Assembly: GCF_014653215.1 (NCBI RefSeq)
Contig: NZ_BNAI01000003.1
Coordinates: forward strand, 248,001 to 312,000
Direction: 5' to 3'
DNA length: 64,000 nucleotides
DNA from: Pseudolysinimonas yzui
GTDB lineage: Bacteria; Actinomycetota; Actinomycetes; Actinomycetales; Microbacteriaceae
Numbering within the stretch: the first letter of the stretch is position 1; every line of letters starts with the position of its first letter. A program made the position numbers and the translations under genes. Shown here in pieces: positions 27,601-36,589 of the stretch. A model generated the notes under the pieces. The model was not told the DNA's origin. It saw only the letters and a program-made list of their open reading frames with translations, and ran no database searches.

Positions 27601-28260
27601 ATGACTTCTGCCACGAAACTGCCTTCTCGCGTGACCAACCTTCGTGCCCTCGGTGCGACGGCGGGTTCGTTCATCCTTCTCGGCGGCATCGCCATGTATC
27701 CCCTGGCCGCCCCGCCTTCGCTCGCCGAGCAGCGGGCCGAGTACGCCGCTCAATACGCCCAGGACTTCGCCGTGCCGGCTGCTCATGCCGCCAGCGCCGC
27801 GGCGACCACGCCGGCGATCGCCCGCGACGCCTTCGGCTCGACGCCCGGCCCCGAGACCTTCATCGCCGGCGGCACCAACCACGACTGGGCCAAGCTCGTG
27901 CTGCTCTACGCCGGCTGGCCGATCACCGACAGCAACGTCACCGTGATCACGCGGTGGATGCGGCAGGAGAACGGCCCCGACGACTGGTACCGCCGCAATA
28001 ACCCCCTGAACATCGGCATGGGCGGCTTCGCCTCGTATTCGAGTCTCGACGAGTCGGCACGGGTCGTCGCGAAGGCCCTCACCACGAGCGGCGGCTACCG
28101 CGAGATCGCGGCCGGTTTCGCGGCATCCGCCGACACCGCGACCATCGAATACGCGATCTGGGCCTCACCGTGGGCCGGCGGCCACTACGCGTGGGGCGGC
28201 CACTGGCACTACACGCCGGTGGAAGTCGTCACGGCTCCGGCGAGCGCCTGGGGGCGCTGA
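27601..28260 (+). CDS. Secreted lysozyme-like protein (predicted)
   Basis: A 219-residue exported protein: basic start, one hydrophobic segment (about 17-40), an Ala-rich linker, then a globular domain from about 85. The domain has a Trp-Met-x-x-Glu-Asn signature (RWMRQENG, about 119-126), then RRNNPLNIG (about 132-140), a Ser/Tyr-rich GFASYSSLDES and a C-terminal YAIWASPWAGGHY with repeated aromatic residues. This pattern resembles the lysozyme-like/muramidase-type domains known from actinobacteria and their phages, with the Glu as candidate catalytic residue (inference). No cell-wall anchor is visible. Confidence 0.6.
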   Translation: MTSATKLPSRVTNLRALGATAGSFILLGGIAMYPLAAPPSLAEQRAEYAAQYAQDFAVPAAHAASAAATTPAIARDAFGSTPGPETFIAGGTNHDWAKLVLLYAGWPITDSNVTVITRWMRQENGPDDWYRRNNPLNIGMGGFASYSSLDESARVVAKALTTSGGYREIAAGFAASADTATIEYAIWASPWAGGHYAWGGHWHYTPVEVVTAPASAWGR

Positions 28261-28263
28261 CCG

Positions 28264-29241
28264 CTACGCGGCGCCGTCGAACATCGAGGTGACCGACCCG
28301 TCGTCGAACACCTCGTGGATGGCGCGGGCGAGCAGCGGGGCGATCGGCAGCACCGTCAGCCGATCCCAGCGCTTCTCGTCGGGAATCGGCAGGGTGTCGG
28401 TGACGACCACCGAGTCGATGAACTCGCTCTGCAGGATCTCGACGGCGGGGTCGGAGAAGATGGCGTGCGTCGCCGCGACGACGACGCCGAGCGCACCCTG
28501 CTTCTTGAGGGCCTCAGCAGCTTTGACGATCGTGCGTCCGGTGTCGATCATGTCGTCGACGAGCAGGCACACCCGGCCCTCCACCTCGCCGACGATCTCG
28601 TGCACGCTCACCTGGTTGGCCACCCGTGGGTCGCGGCGCTTGTGGATGATCGCGAGCGGGGCGCCGAGCTTGTCGCTCCAGATGTCGGCCACTCGCACCC
28701 GGCCCATGTCGGGGCTCACGACGGTCAGCGTCACGGGGTCGAGTTTCGACCGGAAGTGCTCGAGCAGCACGGGCATCGCGAAGAGGTGATCGACGGGGCC
28801 GTCGAAGAAGCCCTGGATCTGCGCGGCGTGCAGGTCGACGCTCATGATGCGGTCGGCGCCGGCTGCCTTGAACAGGTCGGCGACCAGGCGGGCCGAGATC
28901 GGCTCCCGGCCGCGGCCCTTCTTGTCTTGGCGAGCGTACGGATAGAACGGCGCGACGACCGTGATGCGCTTCGCGCTCGCGCGCTTGGCCGCGTCGATCA
29001 TGATGAGCTGCTCCATGAACCACTCGTTGATCGGCGACGTGTGCGACTGGATGACGAAGACGTCCGCACCGCGGATGCTGTCGCCGTAGCGGGCGTAGAT
29101 CTCGCCGTTCGCGAAGGTGCGGGCTTCGGTCGGGACGAGCTCGGAATCGAGTTCCTCGGCGATGTCTTCGGCGAGCTGCGGGTGGGCCCGACCGCTCACG
29201 ATGACCAGTCTCTTCTCACCGGTGATCTTGATGGCCGACAC
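28264..29241 (-). CDS. prs: Ribose-phosphate pyrophosphokinase
   Basis: Makes PRPP from ribose 5-phosphate and ATP for nucleotide, His and Trp synthesis. 325 residues. It shows the N-terminal SGRAHPQLAEDIAEEL, the ATP flexible loop PYARQDKKGRGREPISARL (about 105-123), the divalent-cation signature DLHAAQIQGFFD (about 135-146) and the PRPP loop VDDMIDTGRTI (about 225-235). GTG start with CAGGAG about six bases upstream. It follows glmU by 38 bases, the conserved glmU-prs pair. Confidence 0.97.
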   Translation of the reverse strand: MSAIKITGEKRLVIVSGRAHPQLAEDIAEELDSELVPTEARTFANGEIYARYGDSIRGADVFVIQSHTSPINEWFMEQLIMIDAAKRASAKRITVVAPFYPYARQDKKGRGREPISARLVADLFKAAGADRIMSVDLHAAQIQGFFDGPVDHLFAMPVLLEHFRSKLDPVTLTVVSPDMGRVRVADIWSDKLGAPLAIIHKRRDPRVANQVSVHEIVGEVEGRVCLLVDDMIDTGRTIVKAAEALKKQGALGVVVAATHAIFSDPAVEILQSEFIDSVVVTDTLPIPDEKRWDRLTVLPIAPLLARAIHEVFDDGSVTSMFDGAA

Positions 29242-29279
29242 GCCTGGCTCCTGCCCCTTTGGATCTCCAGCTTAGAGGG

Positions 29280-30695
29280 TCAGTCCTGGGCGTCGGCGGC
29301 GGTCTGGGCCGCCGCCTGGTGGCGTGCCGTCCAGCCCTCGACGAACTTCAACTGCGCCACGCTCACCGCGAGCGCGCCGGGCGGCACGTCGCGCCGCACG
29401 ACGGTGCCGGCTCCGACGGTGGCGTCGTCGCCGATCGTCACCGGGGCGACGAACGAGTTGTGCGTGCCGGTGTGCACGTGCGAGCCGATCGTCGTGGGGT
29501 GCTTGTTCACGCCGTCGTAGTTGGCGGTGATCGCGCCGGCGCCGATGTTGGTGCCTTCGCCGATCGTCGCGTCGCCGATGTAGGACAGATGCGGCACCTT
29601 CGACCCGGCGCCGATCTTCGCGTTCTTGGTCTCGACGTAGGTGCCGATCTTGCCGCCCTCGCCGAGCTCGGTTCCCGGCCGGAGGTAGGCGAACGGCCCG
29701 ACCGTGGCGTTCTTGCCGATCACCGCGAGGGTCGCGTCGGTGCGTTTCACGACCGCATCCTCGCCGACCTCGCAGTCGAGCAGCGTCGTGTCGGGCCCGA
29801 TGCGCGCGCCGCGGGCGATCGTCGTCGCCCCGGAGATGTGCGTGTTCGGCAGGAGTTCGACATCCTCGGCCAGGGTCGCGCGCAGATCGATCCAGGTACT
29901 GCCCGGGTCATGCACCGTCACGCCGGCGAGCTGCCAGCCGCGGACGATCATGGCGTTGAGCCGGGCGGCGGCGCGGGCGAGCTGCACCCGGTCGTTGATG
30001 CCCTCGACCACCCAGGCGTCGCGGGCGGGCACGGCCTCGACGGCCTCGCCGGCCTCGTGCAGGAGGCCGACGACATCGGTGAGGTAGCGCTCGCCCTGGG
30101 CGTTGTGGGTCGCGAGTTGCGGCAGCTGCGCGCGCAGTGACGCAGCCGTGAACACGTAGGTTCCCGAGTTGACCTCCGCGATCGCCCGCTCCTCGTCGCT
30201 CGCGTCACCATGCTCGACGATGCGGAGGAGGGCGCCGTCGGCATCCCGCACGATGCGACCGTAACCGGTCGCGTCATCGACGATCGCCGACAGCAGTGTC
30301 GCGGCGGCGGTCGCGCGACGGTGGGCCTCGAGCAGCCCGGCGATCGTGTCGGCGTCGAGCAGCGGAACGTCGCCGGAGATGACGACGACGTCGCCGTCGA
30401 AGTCGTCGGGCAGCGCCGCGAGGGCGACCTCGACGGCCCGTCCGGTGCCGGGGATGTCGTCTTGGTCGACGACGTGGGCTTCGGGAAGGAACTCGGCGAC
30501 CGCGGCGGCGACGAGGTCGCGCTCGTGACGCACCACCGTGACGACATGCGCGGCCGACAACTCCCGCGCGGTGGCGAGCACGTGCCCGAGCAGCGGCACG
30601 CCGGCCAGGTCGTGCAGCACCTTGGGCCTGGATGACTTCATCCGCGTGCCCTGTCCGGCGGCAAGGACGACGATGGCGAGCCGTGAATCGGTCAT
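29280..30695 (-). CDS. glmU: Bifunctional UDP-GlcNAc pyrophosphorylase / glucosamine-1-phosphate acetyltransferase
   Basis: Catalyses the last two steps to UDP-N-acetylglucosamine for peptidoglycan. 471 residues. The uridyltransferase domain starts with VLAAGQGTRMKSSRPKVLH (about 10-28); the left-handed beta-helix acetyltransferase domain covers about 255-455 with hexapeptide repeats and the segment GAGAITANYDGVNKHPT (about 380-396), whose His is catalytic in the family. First gene of the glmU-prs unit. Confidence 0.97.
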   Translation of the reverse strand: MTDSRLAIVVLAAGQGTRMKSSRPKVLHDLAGVPLLGHVLATARELSAAHVVTVVRHERDLVAAAVAEFLPEAHVVDQDDIPGTGRAVEVALAALPDDFDGDVVVISGDVPLLDADTIAGLLEAHRRATAAATLLSAIVDDATGYGRIVRDADGALLRIVEHGDASDEERAIAEVNSGTYVFTAASLRAQLPQLATHNAQGERYLTDVVGLLHEAGEAVEAVPARDAWVVEGINDRVQLARAAARLNAMIVRGWQLAGVTVHDPGSTWIDLRATLAEDVELLPNTHISGATTIARGARIGPDTTLLDCEVGEDAVVKRTDATLAVIGKNATVGPFAYLRPGTELGEGGKIGTYVETKNAKIGAGSKVPHLSYIGDATIGEGTNIGAGAITANYDGVNKHPTTIGSHVHTGTHNSFVAPVTIGDDATVGAGTVVRRDVPPGALAVSVAQLKFVEGWTARHQAAAQTAADAQD

Positions 30696-30752
30696 GGCCC
30701 CATTCTCTCCCGCAGCCAGCGCGCCACGGCGCGAAACTGCCAGGCTGAGTCA

Positions 30753-31553
30753 ATGCCTTCGACTCGCCCCGTGCGCCTCGCCGTCCAGATCGCCCCCCAA
30801 CACGCGCCCTACGAGAAGATCCGCGACACCGCGGCCGAGCTCGAAGAGCTGGGCGTCGACATCCTCTTCAACTGGGATCACTTCTTTCCCCTGAGCGGCG
30901 AACGCGACGGCCTCCACTTCGAGTCCTGGACGATGCTGGCCGCCCTCGCCGAGCAGACCTCGCGGGTCGAGCTCGGCGCCCTCGTCAACTGCAACAGCTA
31001 TCGCAACCCTCACCTGCAAGCCGACATGGCCCGCACGATCGACCACATCTCCGCACACGGCACCGGCACGGGCCGGTTCATCTTCGGCACCGGGTCGGGC
31101 TGGTTCGAGCGCGACTACGACGAGTACGGGTACGAGTTCGGCACCGTGGGGAGCCGGCTGGATGCCCTCGCCCGCGACCTGCCCGTCATCGAGGAGCGCT
31201 GGGGCAAGCTCAACCCGGCGCCGACGCGGGAGATCCCGATCCTGATCGGAGGCGGCGGCGAGAGGAAGACCCTCCGCATCGTCGCCCAGCACGCCGACAT
31301 CTGGCACAGCTTCAGCGACGCCCCCACCCTGGAACGCAAGCTGGGGATTCTCGCGACGCACGGTGACGCTGTGGGGCGCGACGTCTCCGAGATCGAGATC
31401 TCGGTCGAAGTCAGCCGCAAGACGCACGCCGAAGCCGAGGAGTTGCACACCCTCGGGGGGACCCTCTTCACGGTCGGCATCTCCGGACCGCACTACGACC
31501 TCGCGAAGGTCGGCGACTGGCTCGCCTGGCGGGACGCTCTCAACGCCCCCTAG
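30753..31553 (+). CDS. LLM-class (F420- or FMN-dependent) oxidoreductase
   Basis: A 266-residue luciferase-like TIM-barrel flavoprotein. Typical features are the N-terminal LAVQIAPQHAPYEKIRDTA, NWDHFFPLSGERDGLHFESW (about 46-64), the GTGSGWFERDYDEYGYEF segment (about 113-130) that shapes the cofactor pocket, and PILIGGGGERKTLRIVA (about 165-180). Many such actinobacterial enzymes use F420; the cofactor and substrate here are not determined. It is divergent from glmU (57-base gap) and converges on the TetR gene with a 4-base overlap. It marks the left edge of the accessory region. Confidence 0.85.
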   Translation: MPSTRPVRLAVQIAPQHAPYEKIRDTAAELEELGVDILFNWDHFFPLSGERDGLHFESWTMLAALAEQTSRVELGALVNCNSYRNPHLQADMARTIDHISAHGTGTGRFIFGTGSGWFERDYDEYGYEFGTVGSRLDALARDLPVIEERWGKLNPAPTREIPILIGGGGERKTLRIVAQHADIWHSFSDAPTLERKLGILATHGDAVGRDVSEIEISVEVSRKTHAEAEELHTLGGTLFTVGISGPHYDLAKVGDWLAWRDALNAP

Positions 31554-32200
31554 CCACCGAGCGCCACCGGCCATTCCTCACCGTCGACGGCGGAACCCGC
31601 GACCGCGACGGTGGCGACAACGAGCGCGGTCAAACGGTCGACGAACTGTGCTGATGACTCAGGCTGTCCGGTGAAGAACTCAACACCGTAGATGATCCGC
31701 ACGACGCACTCGGCGAAGACCGTGCGGCCGACCGCCTCCACGGCGGCGCGTCGACCGGGGATGCGCTCCATCAGTCCGCGGATGGCGGCTCGCGACTCCA
31801 AGCCGCCTCGACGCCGCAGCTCTTCGTCCACCGAGGCGCGGATGATGACGGCACGAAGAAGACCTTCATGCGCCTGGAACACGTTGAGCATCGCCTCCAC
31901 CGCGTGGCGCGCGGCGGTCTCGAGGCCATCCTCGGGCCGCACGGTGCTGACCACGCGGGCCTGCGTCGCCGCGACGCGCTCCATCCCATACTCGTAGACC
32001 GCGTAGAAGAGGCCCACTTTGCCGTCGACTCTGGCGTAGAGCGACGGGGCGGAGATGCCGCAGCGACGACACACCTCCGAGACCGTCAGCGCGTCCCAGC
32101 CACCCGACACGAGCAGGTCGAGACCGGTATCGAGAACGCGCTGCCAGCTCTCGCGGGTGCGATCCTGCCGGGGAGGACGCACGGACGGTGAGGTCGGCAT
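31550..32200 (-). CDS. TetR-family transcriptional regulator
   Basis: Repressor of 216 residues. The N-terminal helix-turn-helix is LTVSEVCRRCGISAPSLYARVDGK (about 37-60); the rest is a helical ligand-binding domain with no recognisable ligand signature. Start choice: the ATG at 32200 gives the usual short lead before the HTH; an ATG at 32218 adds six residues and neither has a clear ribosome-binding site. It follows the FAD monooxygenase gene at 32244 in the same direction, and probably responds to that enzyme's substrate or product (inference). Confidence 0.8.
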   Translation of the reverse strand: MPTSPSVRPPRQDRTRESWQRVLDTGLDLLVSGGWDALTVSEVCRRCGISAPSLYARVDGKVGLFYAVYEYGMERVAATQARVVSTVRPEDGLETAARHAVEAMLNVFQAHEGLLRAVIIRASVDEELRRRGGLESRAAIRGLMERIPGRRAAVEAVGRTVFAECVVRIIYGVEFFTGQPESSAQFVDRLTALVVATVAVAGSAVDGEEWPVALGG

Positions 32201-32243
32201 CCTGCGATCATCTCGCATCCGACCCCGCCGCCCGGCTTCCGGT

Positions 32244-33449
32244 TCACGCGTTCGCGAGAGTCTCAGCCCCCATCTCCTGCAACTGGTCGACGATCTCTTG
32301 CGGGCTGCGGTCACCGACCTGCTTCTGCAGCATGTCGGTGCGATCGAGCATGAAGTCGCGCAGCGGGCGGAGGGGCCGCGGGATGTGATGGAACGCCTTA
32401 CCGAGGATGTAGGCCTGTTGCACCTGCGATGTCGTGTGGGGGATGCGACGTCGGTCGTACTCGAGAAGCGCCTCCTCGACGGCCGGCGTCGATGCGAGGT
32501 CGACGTGCTTCAGCAGCTTGGCGAGGGTGTAGCCGTCGCCGATCGCCATCCCCGCTCCGTATGCGGCGTACGGCGAGGTGGCATGAGCCGCATCTCCGGC
32601 CAGGGTGACGCGCCCGCGAGACCAGCGCGTGAGCGGCTTTCGGTCGCGAATGGCCCAGCGCTGAGTGTTCTCGTGCTTCGTCGCGGCTATGAGATCGGTC
32701 AGCGCCGCTCCGAAGTCCCGGGCGAGTTCGCTCGCGTGGGCGTGCAGATCTGTGGGTGCCGGCTTCTCGGGGTCCCAGGCCTCGAGCACCCACCACTGGT
32801 AGCCGTCCCGTCCGTGGTCGCGGATCGCCGAATAGCTGCCCTGCACCCGCCGGGTGTGGGCGATGACGGCTTCGTTGCGCTCGGCGCTCTCCGGCATCTC
32901 GGTGGTGTAGCCGCCGATGACCTGAAGTCGGTGCTCGCGCTTGGGTGAGGCGCCCCAGAGGTGGGTCCGCACGACGGAGTCGATCCCGTCGGCTCCGATC
33001 AGGACGGGGGTCTGCACCGTCGACCCGTCGGCGAACGTGAGTTGGACCCCGTCGCCGTGATCGCGGATGCCGGTCACCGTGCGGTTGACCTGGATGATGC
33101 CGTCGGGCATCGCGCCGAGCATCCGTTCGTACAGCACCGGGCGCAGCATGCCGATGAACCCTCCCTGATAGCGCGCGATGACGTCGTCGGGCAGGTGGGT
33201 TTCGGCCCGCACATGCCCGGTGTAGGCGTTGCGGAACGTCGTGTGGCACGGCGCCCCGAGGTCGACGGTGTCGACGCCCATCTCTTCGAGCGCGCGGATC
33301 GGCGGCGGCCAGAGGTTCAGGATGATGCCCGCCGGGCGGGCTTCGGGGTAGCGCTCATAGATGCGCACCTCGTGTCCCACGGTGTGGAGCGCCAGCGCGG
33401 TAGCCATGCCGGCGGGGCCGCAGCCCAGGACGGCGATCGGGTCGGTCAT
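32244..33449 (-). CDS. FAD-dependent aromatic-ring monooxygenase (clade 1)
   Basis: Flavin hydroxylase of the p-hydroxybenzoate-hydroxylase fold, 401 residues. FAD-binding GxGxxG is VLGCGPAGMATAL (about 6-18), the DG motif is LIGADGIDSVVR (about 153-164) and the GD motif is RVTLAGDAAHATSPYAAYGAGM (about 276-297). Expected to hydroxylate a phenolic or pyridone ring using NAD(P)H and O2. GAGGAAT precedes the ATG. It is divergent from a LysR gene, with an inverted repeat in the 157-base gap. It belongs to another clade than the two 376-residue monooxygenases further right. Confidence 0.88.
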   Translation of the reverse strand: MTDPIAVLGCGPAGMATALALHTVGHEVRIYERYPEARPAGIILNLWPPPIRALEEMGVDTVDLGAPCHTTFRNAYTGHVRAETHLPDDVIARYQGGFIGMLRPVLYERMLGAMPDGIIQVNRTVTGIRDHGDGVQLTFADGSTVQTPVLIGADGIDSVVRTHLWGASPKREHRLQVIGGYTTEMPESAERNEAVIAHTRRVQGSYSAIRDHGRDGYQWWVLEAWDPEKPAPTDLHAHASELARDFGAALTDLIAATKHENTQRWAIRDRKPLTRWSRGRVTLAGDAAHATSPYAAYGAGMAIGDGYTLAKLLKHVDLASTPAVEEALLEYDRRRIPHTTSQVQQAYILGKAFHHIPRPLRPLRDFMLDRTDMLQKQVGDRSPQEIVDQLQEMGAETLANA

Positions 33450-33520
33450 CGTGATTCCTCTTCCTTGAGGTCGGGCGCCGGCTATTCCGGCTGCCGTCAC
33501 GGTAAGACCACGATCAATTT

Positions 33521-33551
33521 CTGTATACCCTTTACAGTTACTACCAGGTAT
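33521..33551. promoter_or_regulatory. Candidate LysR-type operator between monooxygenase and LysR genes
   Basis: Two overlapping inverted repeats are visible in an AT-richer patch: CTGTA-N7-TACAG (33521-33537) and ATACC-N17-GGTAT (33525-33551). The first fits the dyad type bound by LysR proteins (T-N11-A core). It is centred about 70 bases from each start codon. Confidence 0.5.
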
Positions 33552-33606
33552 CGCCACCCGAGGGGCCCCGTAGAATCAAGGCGACGACACGCTGGAGTGC
33601 CCCGAC

Positions 33607-34545
33607 ATGACCGACCTGCGGAACATCGACGCCAACCTTGTCGTCGTGCTGGACGCGATTCTGACGGAACGCAGCCTCACCCGCGCCGGCGAAGCGATCG
33701 GCATGACCCAGCCCGCGGTCAGCGGCGCGCTGAGCAAGCTGCGCAAGCTCGTCGACGACCCGCTGCTGGTACGCAACGGTCGCACCTTCGACCTCACCCC
33801 CAAGGCGAAGGAACTCCAGCCCCTGGTCAGCGACGCGCTCAAGGAGATCGGGCGCACCTTCAACCTCCGGCCGGAGTTCGACCCGCTCACGAGCGACCGG
33901 AGGTTTCGTCTGTGGGCGTCCGACTACGTCCTCGCGACGATGACCGGCACGCTGCTGAGGATCCTCGAGGAGGAGGCCCCGGGCACGTCGGTGGAGTTCG
34001 GCACGCTGACCGACACGCAGGTGACCCCGATCGATCTGCTGCGCACCGACGTCGTCGTCACGTCGGCGAATCGGGGGATCCCCGGCAAGCGTCAGGCGCT
34101 GTTCTCGGACAGTTTCGTGTGCATCATCAGCACGACCCATCCGCGTCTGTCGCGCGGCCACCTGACGTTGAACGATCTCGCGGATCTCCCCTTTGTGCGG
34201 GTCGACTTCGGCGAGGGGATCGTCACCATTCCCGACGATGCGCTCGCCGCGGCCGGCGTCGACCCCCAGATCGCCATGACGGTTCCCGGCTTTCTCTCCG
34301 TGCCGTTCATGGTGCAAGGCAGCGACATGTGGGGGATGGTTCAGGCTCGGGTGGCGGAGCTGTACGCCGAGCAGCTCGGGTTGATGATCGTCGACACCCC
34401 GGTTCCGCGTTCGAACCTGATCGAGGCCGCGTTCTGGCACCCGTCGAAGACGAGCGACCCGGCGCTGCGGTGGCTCGTCGCCATCCTGCGGAAGACGGCC
34501 GAGCGCGTCGAGTTCGCGGCCGAGGATGACCTCGTCGCGTTGTGA
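33607..34545 (+). CDS. LysR-family regulator, NodD/LinR-like
   Basis: DNA-binding regulator of 312 residues. The HTH (about 10-70) includes RSLTRAGEAIGMTQPAVSGALSKLRKLVDDPLLVR; LRNIDANLVVVLDAIL at the very start is typical of the NodD/NahR/LinR branch, whose members sense aromatic compounds. The effector-binding domain spans about 95-300. It is divergent from the monooxygenase at 32244 and probably controls it through the dyad at 33521-33551. Confidence 0.88.
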   Translation: MTDLRNIDANLVVVLDAILTERSLTRAGEAIGMTQPAVSGALSKLRKLVDDPLLVRNGRTFDLTPKAKELQPLVSDALKEIGRTFNLRPEFDPLTSDRRFRLWASDYVLATMTGTLLRILEEEAPGTSVEFGTLTDTQVTPIDLLRTDVVVTSANRGIPGKRQALFSDSFVCIISTTHPRLSRGHLTLNDLADLPFVRVDFGEGIVTIPDDALAAAGVDPQIAMTVPGFLSVPFMVQGSDMWGMVQARVAELYAEQLGLMIVDTPVPRSNLIEAAFWHPSKTSDPALRWLVAILRKTAERVEFAAEDDLVAL

Positions 34546-34555
34546 GCCCCGGTTC

Positions 34556-35344
34556 TCAGCGCTCCCGTGGGCGCACGGCGTCCGAGAGGAACGTCGCGGC
34601 GCCCGACAGGTACTGACCGCCGTCGACGGAGATCTCGGCACCGGTGACGAACGAGGCGGCATCCGACAGCAGGAAGACGACCACGCCGGCGACCTCGATC
34701 GGCTCTCCGCCTCGACCGAGGGGCGAGATGGCGGTATTCGCGTCGAGGAACGACGCGGGAGCGCTCGCGGTCATCTCGGTACGGATGTAGCCGGGATGCA
34801 CGGCGTTGACTCGGATCCCGCGCGGGCCGAGCTCGGTCACCGCTGTGTGCGTGAGTCCGCGCAGAGCCCACTTGCTGGTCGTGTGCGCGGCCGTGTAGTG
34901 ACCGGTCAGCCCGGCGGCCGACCCGACGTTGACGATGGAGGCGCCCTGCCCCATGAGGGGAAGAAGCGCCTGGATGCCGAGCATCGCGCCCGTCACGTTG
35001 ACCGCGAGAACGTGGTCCCACTCGGCCCGGTCCACCTCGCCGATGCGGACGCGGTGGGTGATCCCGGCGTTGTTCACGAGCCCCTTCACGCGTCGGCGAC
35101 CGAGGTGTGTGGCGAGGGCAGCCCAGTCCGACTCGGAGGTGACGTCGAGTCGGCGGTACTCGACGGTGCCAGGGAGCGCGGCGGCAGCCGCGAGCAATTC
35201 GGGCGCCGCTTCGCGTACGTCGGCCGCAACCACGTGAGCGCCGTTCTCGGCCAGGAGCAACGCTTCCTCAGCCCCCTGCCCGCCTGCCGCACCGGTCACC
35301 ACGAAGACCTCGCCGGTCAAGCCGGGAAGGCGGATCTCACTCAT
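34556..35344 (-). CDS. SDR-family protein with His in place of the catalytic Tyr
   Basis: A 262-residue Rossmann oxidoreductase. Cofactor motif VTGAAGGQGAEEAL (about 16-29), NNAG at 91-94 and the active-site Ser142 in GSAAG are present. The YxxxK motif is not: the sequence reads TAAHTTSKWAL, so His154 stands where Tyr is expected and Lys158 is kept; Tyr150 is close by. It may use a different acid/base or may be non-reductive. Its ATG overlaps the stop of the FAD monooxygenase gene by four bases, so the two products are made together and presumably act in sequence. Confidence 0.82.
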   Translation of the reverse strand: MSEIRLPGLTGEVFVVTGAAGGQGAEEALLLAENGAHVVAADVREAAPELLAAAAALPGTVEYRRLDVTSESDWAALATHLGRRRVKGLVNNAGITHRVRIGEVDRAEWDHVLAVNVTGAMLGIQALLPLMGQGASIVNVGSAAGLTGHYTAAHTTSKWALRGLTHTAVTELGPRGIRVNAVHPGYIRTEMTASAPASFLDANTAISPLGRGGEPIEVAGVVVFLLSDAASFVTGAEISVDGGQYLSGAATFLSDAVRPRER

Positions 35345-36471
35345 GCGGGAGTGACCAGCGCCTGGAGCGACTCGAACATGACGCGCGGCGCGTCGGCGTC
35401 GGGCGTTCCCGGGTGCTGCTCCCACTTCGCCAGCAGCAGCGATGCGTCGACGACGCCCTTGATTCGCGGGATGCGCCGCTCGTAGAACTCGGCGAACTGC
35501 TGCTCCAGGTCGCCCTCCTGCGTGACGTACTCGGCGAGGATGAGCGAGTCTTCGACACACTGCGCCGCACCCTGGGCGATCAGCGGAGGCACGGCGTGGA
35601 CGGCCTCGCCGAGCGCGATGACACGGCCCTGGTGCCACGGCGCGTCGACGAAGATCCACTCGATCTCCTGGAAGTTGAGGAAAGTGGAGGCGTTGATCGA
35701 TTCCCGCAAGGCGTCGAAGTCGCCGTGGTAGTTCGCCATCAGCCGTTTGACCTCCTCCCAGTCCGCCAGTCCGTTCTGGGGTCGTTCGGGTCGGCACAGA
35801 ACGAAGACGTAGCACTGGGTCGCGCTGACCGGGGTGTAACCCACCTTGTAGGCGCCGCCGTCATCCTCGAAGGGGAACGCGATGCCGCCCGTCATCTCGG
35901 GCTTACGGTCGGTGACCGCACGCCAGATCCCCAGACCACTCGAGGCGCGTTCCGCGCTGATGCCGAGTTTGGGCCGCGTCTGAGACCGGATGCCGTCCGC
36001 GACGATGACGAGATCCCAGAACTCGGTCGCGCCATCCGACAGCAGGGTCGACACCTCATTGCCGTGGTTCTCGAAGGAGACCAACTCGCGACCCAACCGG
36101 ATCTCGACCCCCAAAGACTCGGCCCTGTGCACCAGGATCTCGTGCACGTCCGGCCGGAGCGCGCCGAGTGTCGCGGGAAGGTCGGGCCCGCCCGTGCGCG
36201 GGGTCGGCACCTCGGCCATCACGCGACCGTCGGCGAAGTACAGGGTGAGGGCGTCCTCGGCGAAGCCCTTCGCAAGCAACTCGTCGAGGACGCCGAGCTC
36301 TTGGAACACCTTGAGCGCATTGCCCTGAATGGTCAGGCCGTGCCCGACCCGCGCCCATGCGGGGGCGCGGTCGACCAGCGTGACGCGCTTGACTCCGCGC
36401 TGGGCCAGCGCGATCGCTGCGGTGAGGCCGGTGAAGCCGCCGCCGACAATGAGCACCGAACGAACAGACAT
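35341..36471 (-). CDS. FAD-dependent aromatic-ring monooxygenase (clade 2, copy A)
   Basis: A 376-residue flavin hydroxylase. FAD motif LIVGGGFTGLTAAIAL (about 7-22), DG motif VIVADGIRSQTR (about 155-166). In the GD motif the sequence is RVIALGEAVHAVPP, so the Asp that touches the FAD ribityl chain is Glu. It is a close paralogue of the enzyme encoded at 47520 (same length; both have GIWRA, QGNAL and TGGPD at matching places). Upstream by 118 bases lies a LysR gene read in the same direction. It leads the monooxygenase-SDR operon. Confidence 0.87.
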   Translation of the reverse strand: MSVRSVLIVGGGFTGLTAAIALAQRGVKRVTLVDRAPAWARVGHGLTIQGNALKVFQELGVLDELLAKGFAEDALTLYFADGRVMAEVPTPRTGGPDLPATLGALRPDVHEILVHRAESLGVEIRLGRELVSFENHGNEVSTLLSDGATEFWDLVIVADGIRSQTRPKLGISAERASSGLGIWRAVTDRKPEMTGGIAFPFEDDGGAYKVGYTPVSATQCYVFVLCRPERPQNGLADWEEVKRLMANYHGDFDALRESINASTFLNFQEIEWIFVDAPWHQGRVIALGEAVHAVPPLIAQGAAQCVEDSLILAEYVTQEGDLEQQFAEFYERRIPRIKGVVDASLLLAKWEQHPGTPDADAPRVMFESLQALVTPA

Positions 36472-36589
36472 CGCACCGACTCCTCAGACCGGACGCACCC
36501 TCGCGTCTCGCCTCGACGCTATTGCCGGAGGATGGCGGGTGCCACCGACGAGCGCGATGCCAGGCATCGCTCACACTTCGGTTCGGGGG

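Noticed and set aside
30696-30752. Possible left attachment site (direct repeat of the tRNA-Gln 3' end)
   Set aside because: No stretch similar to the tRNA 3' end was found near the glmU border, and no integrase is present.
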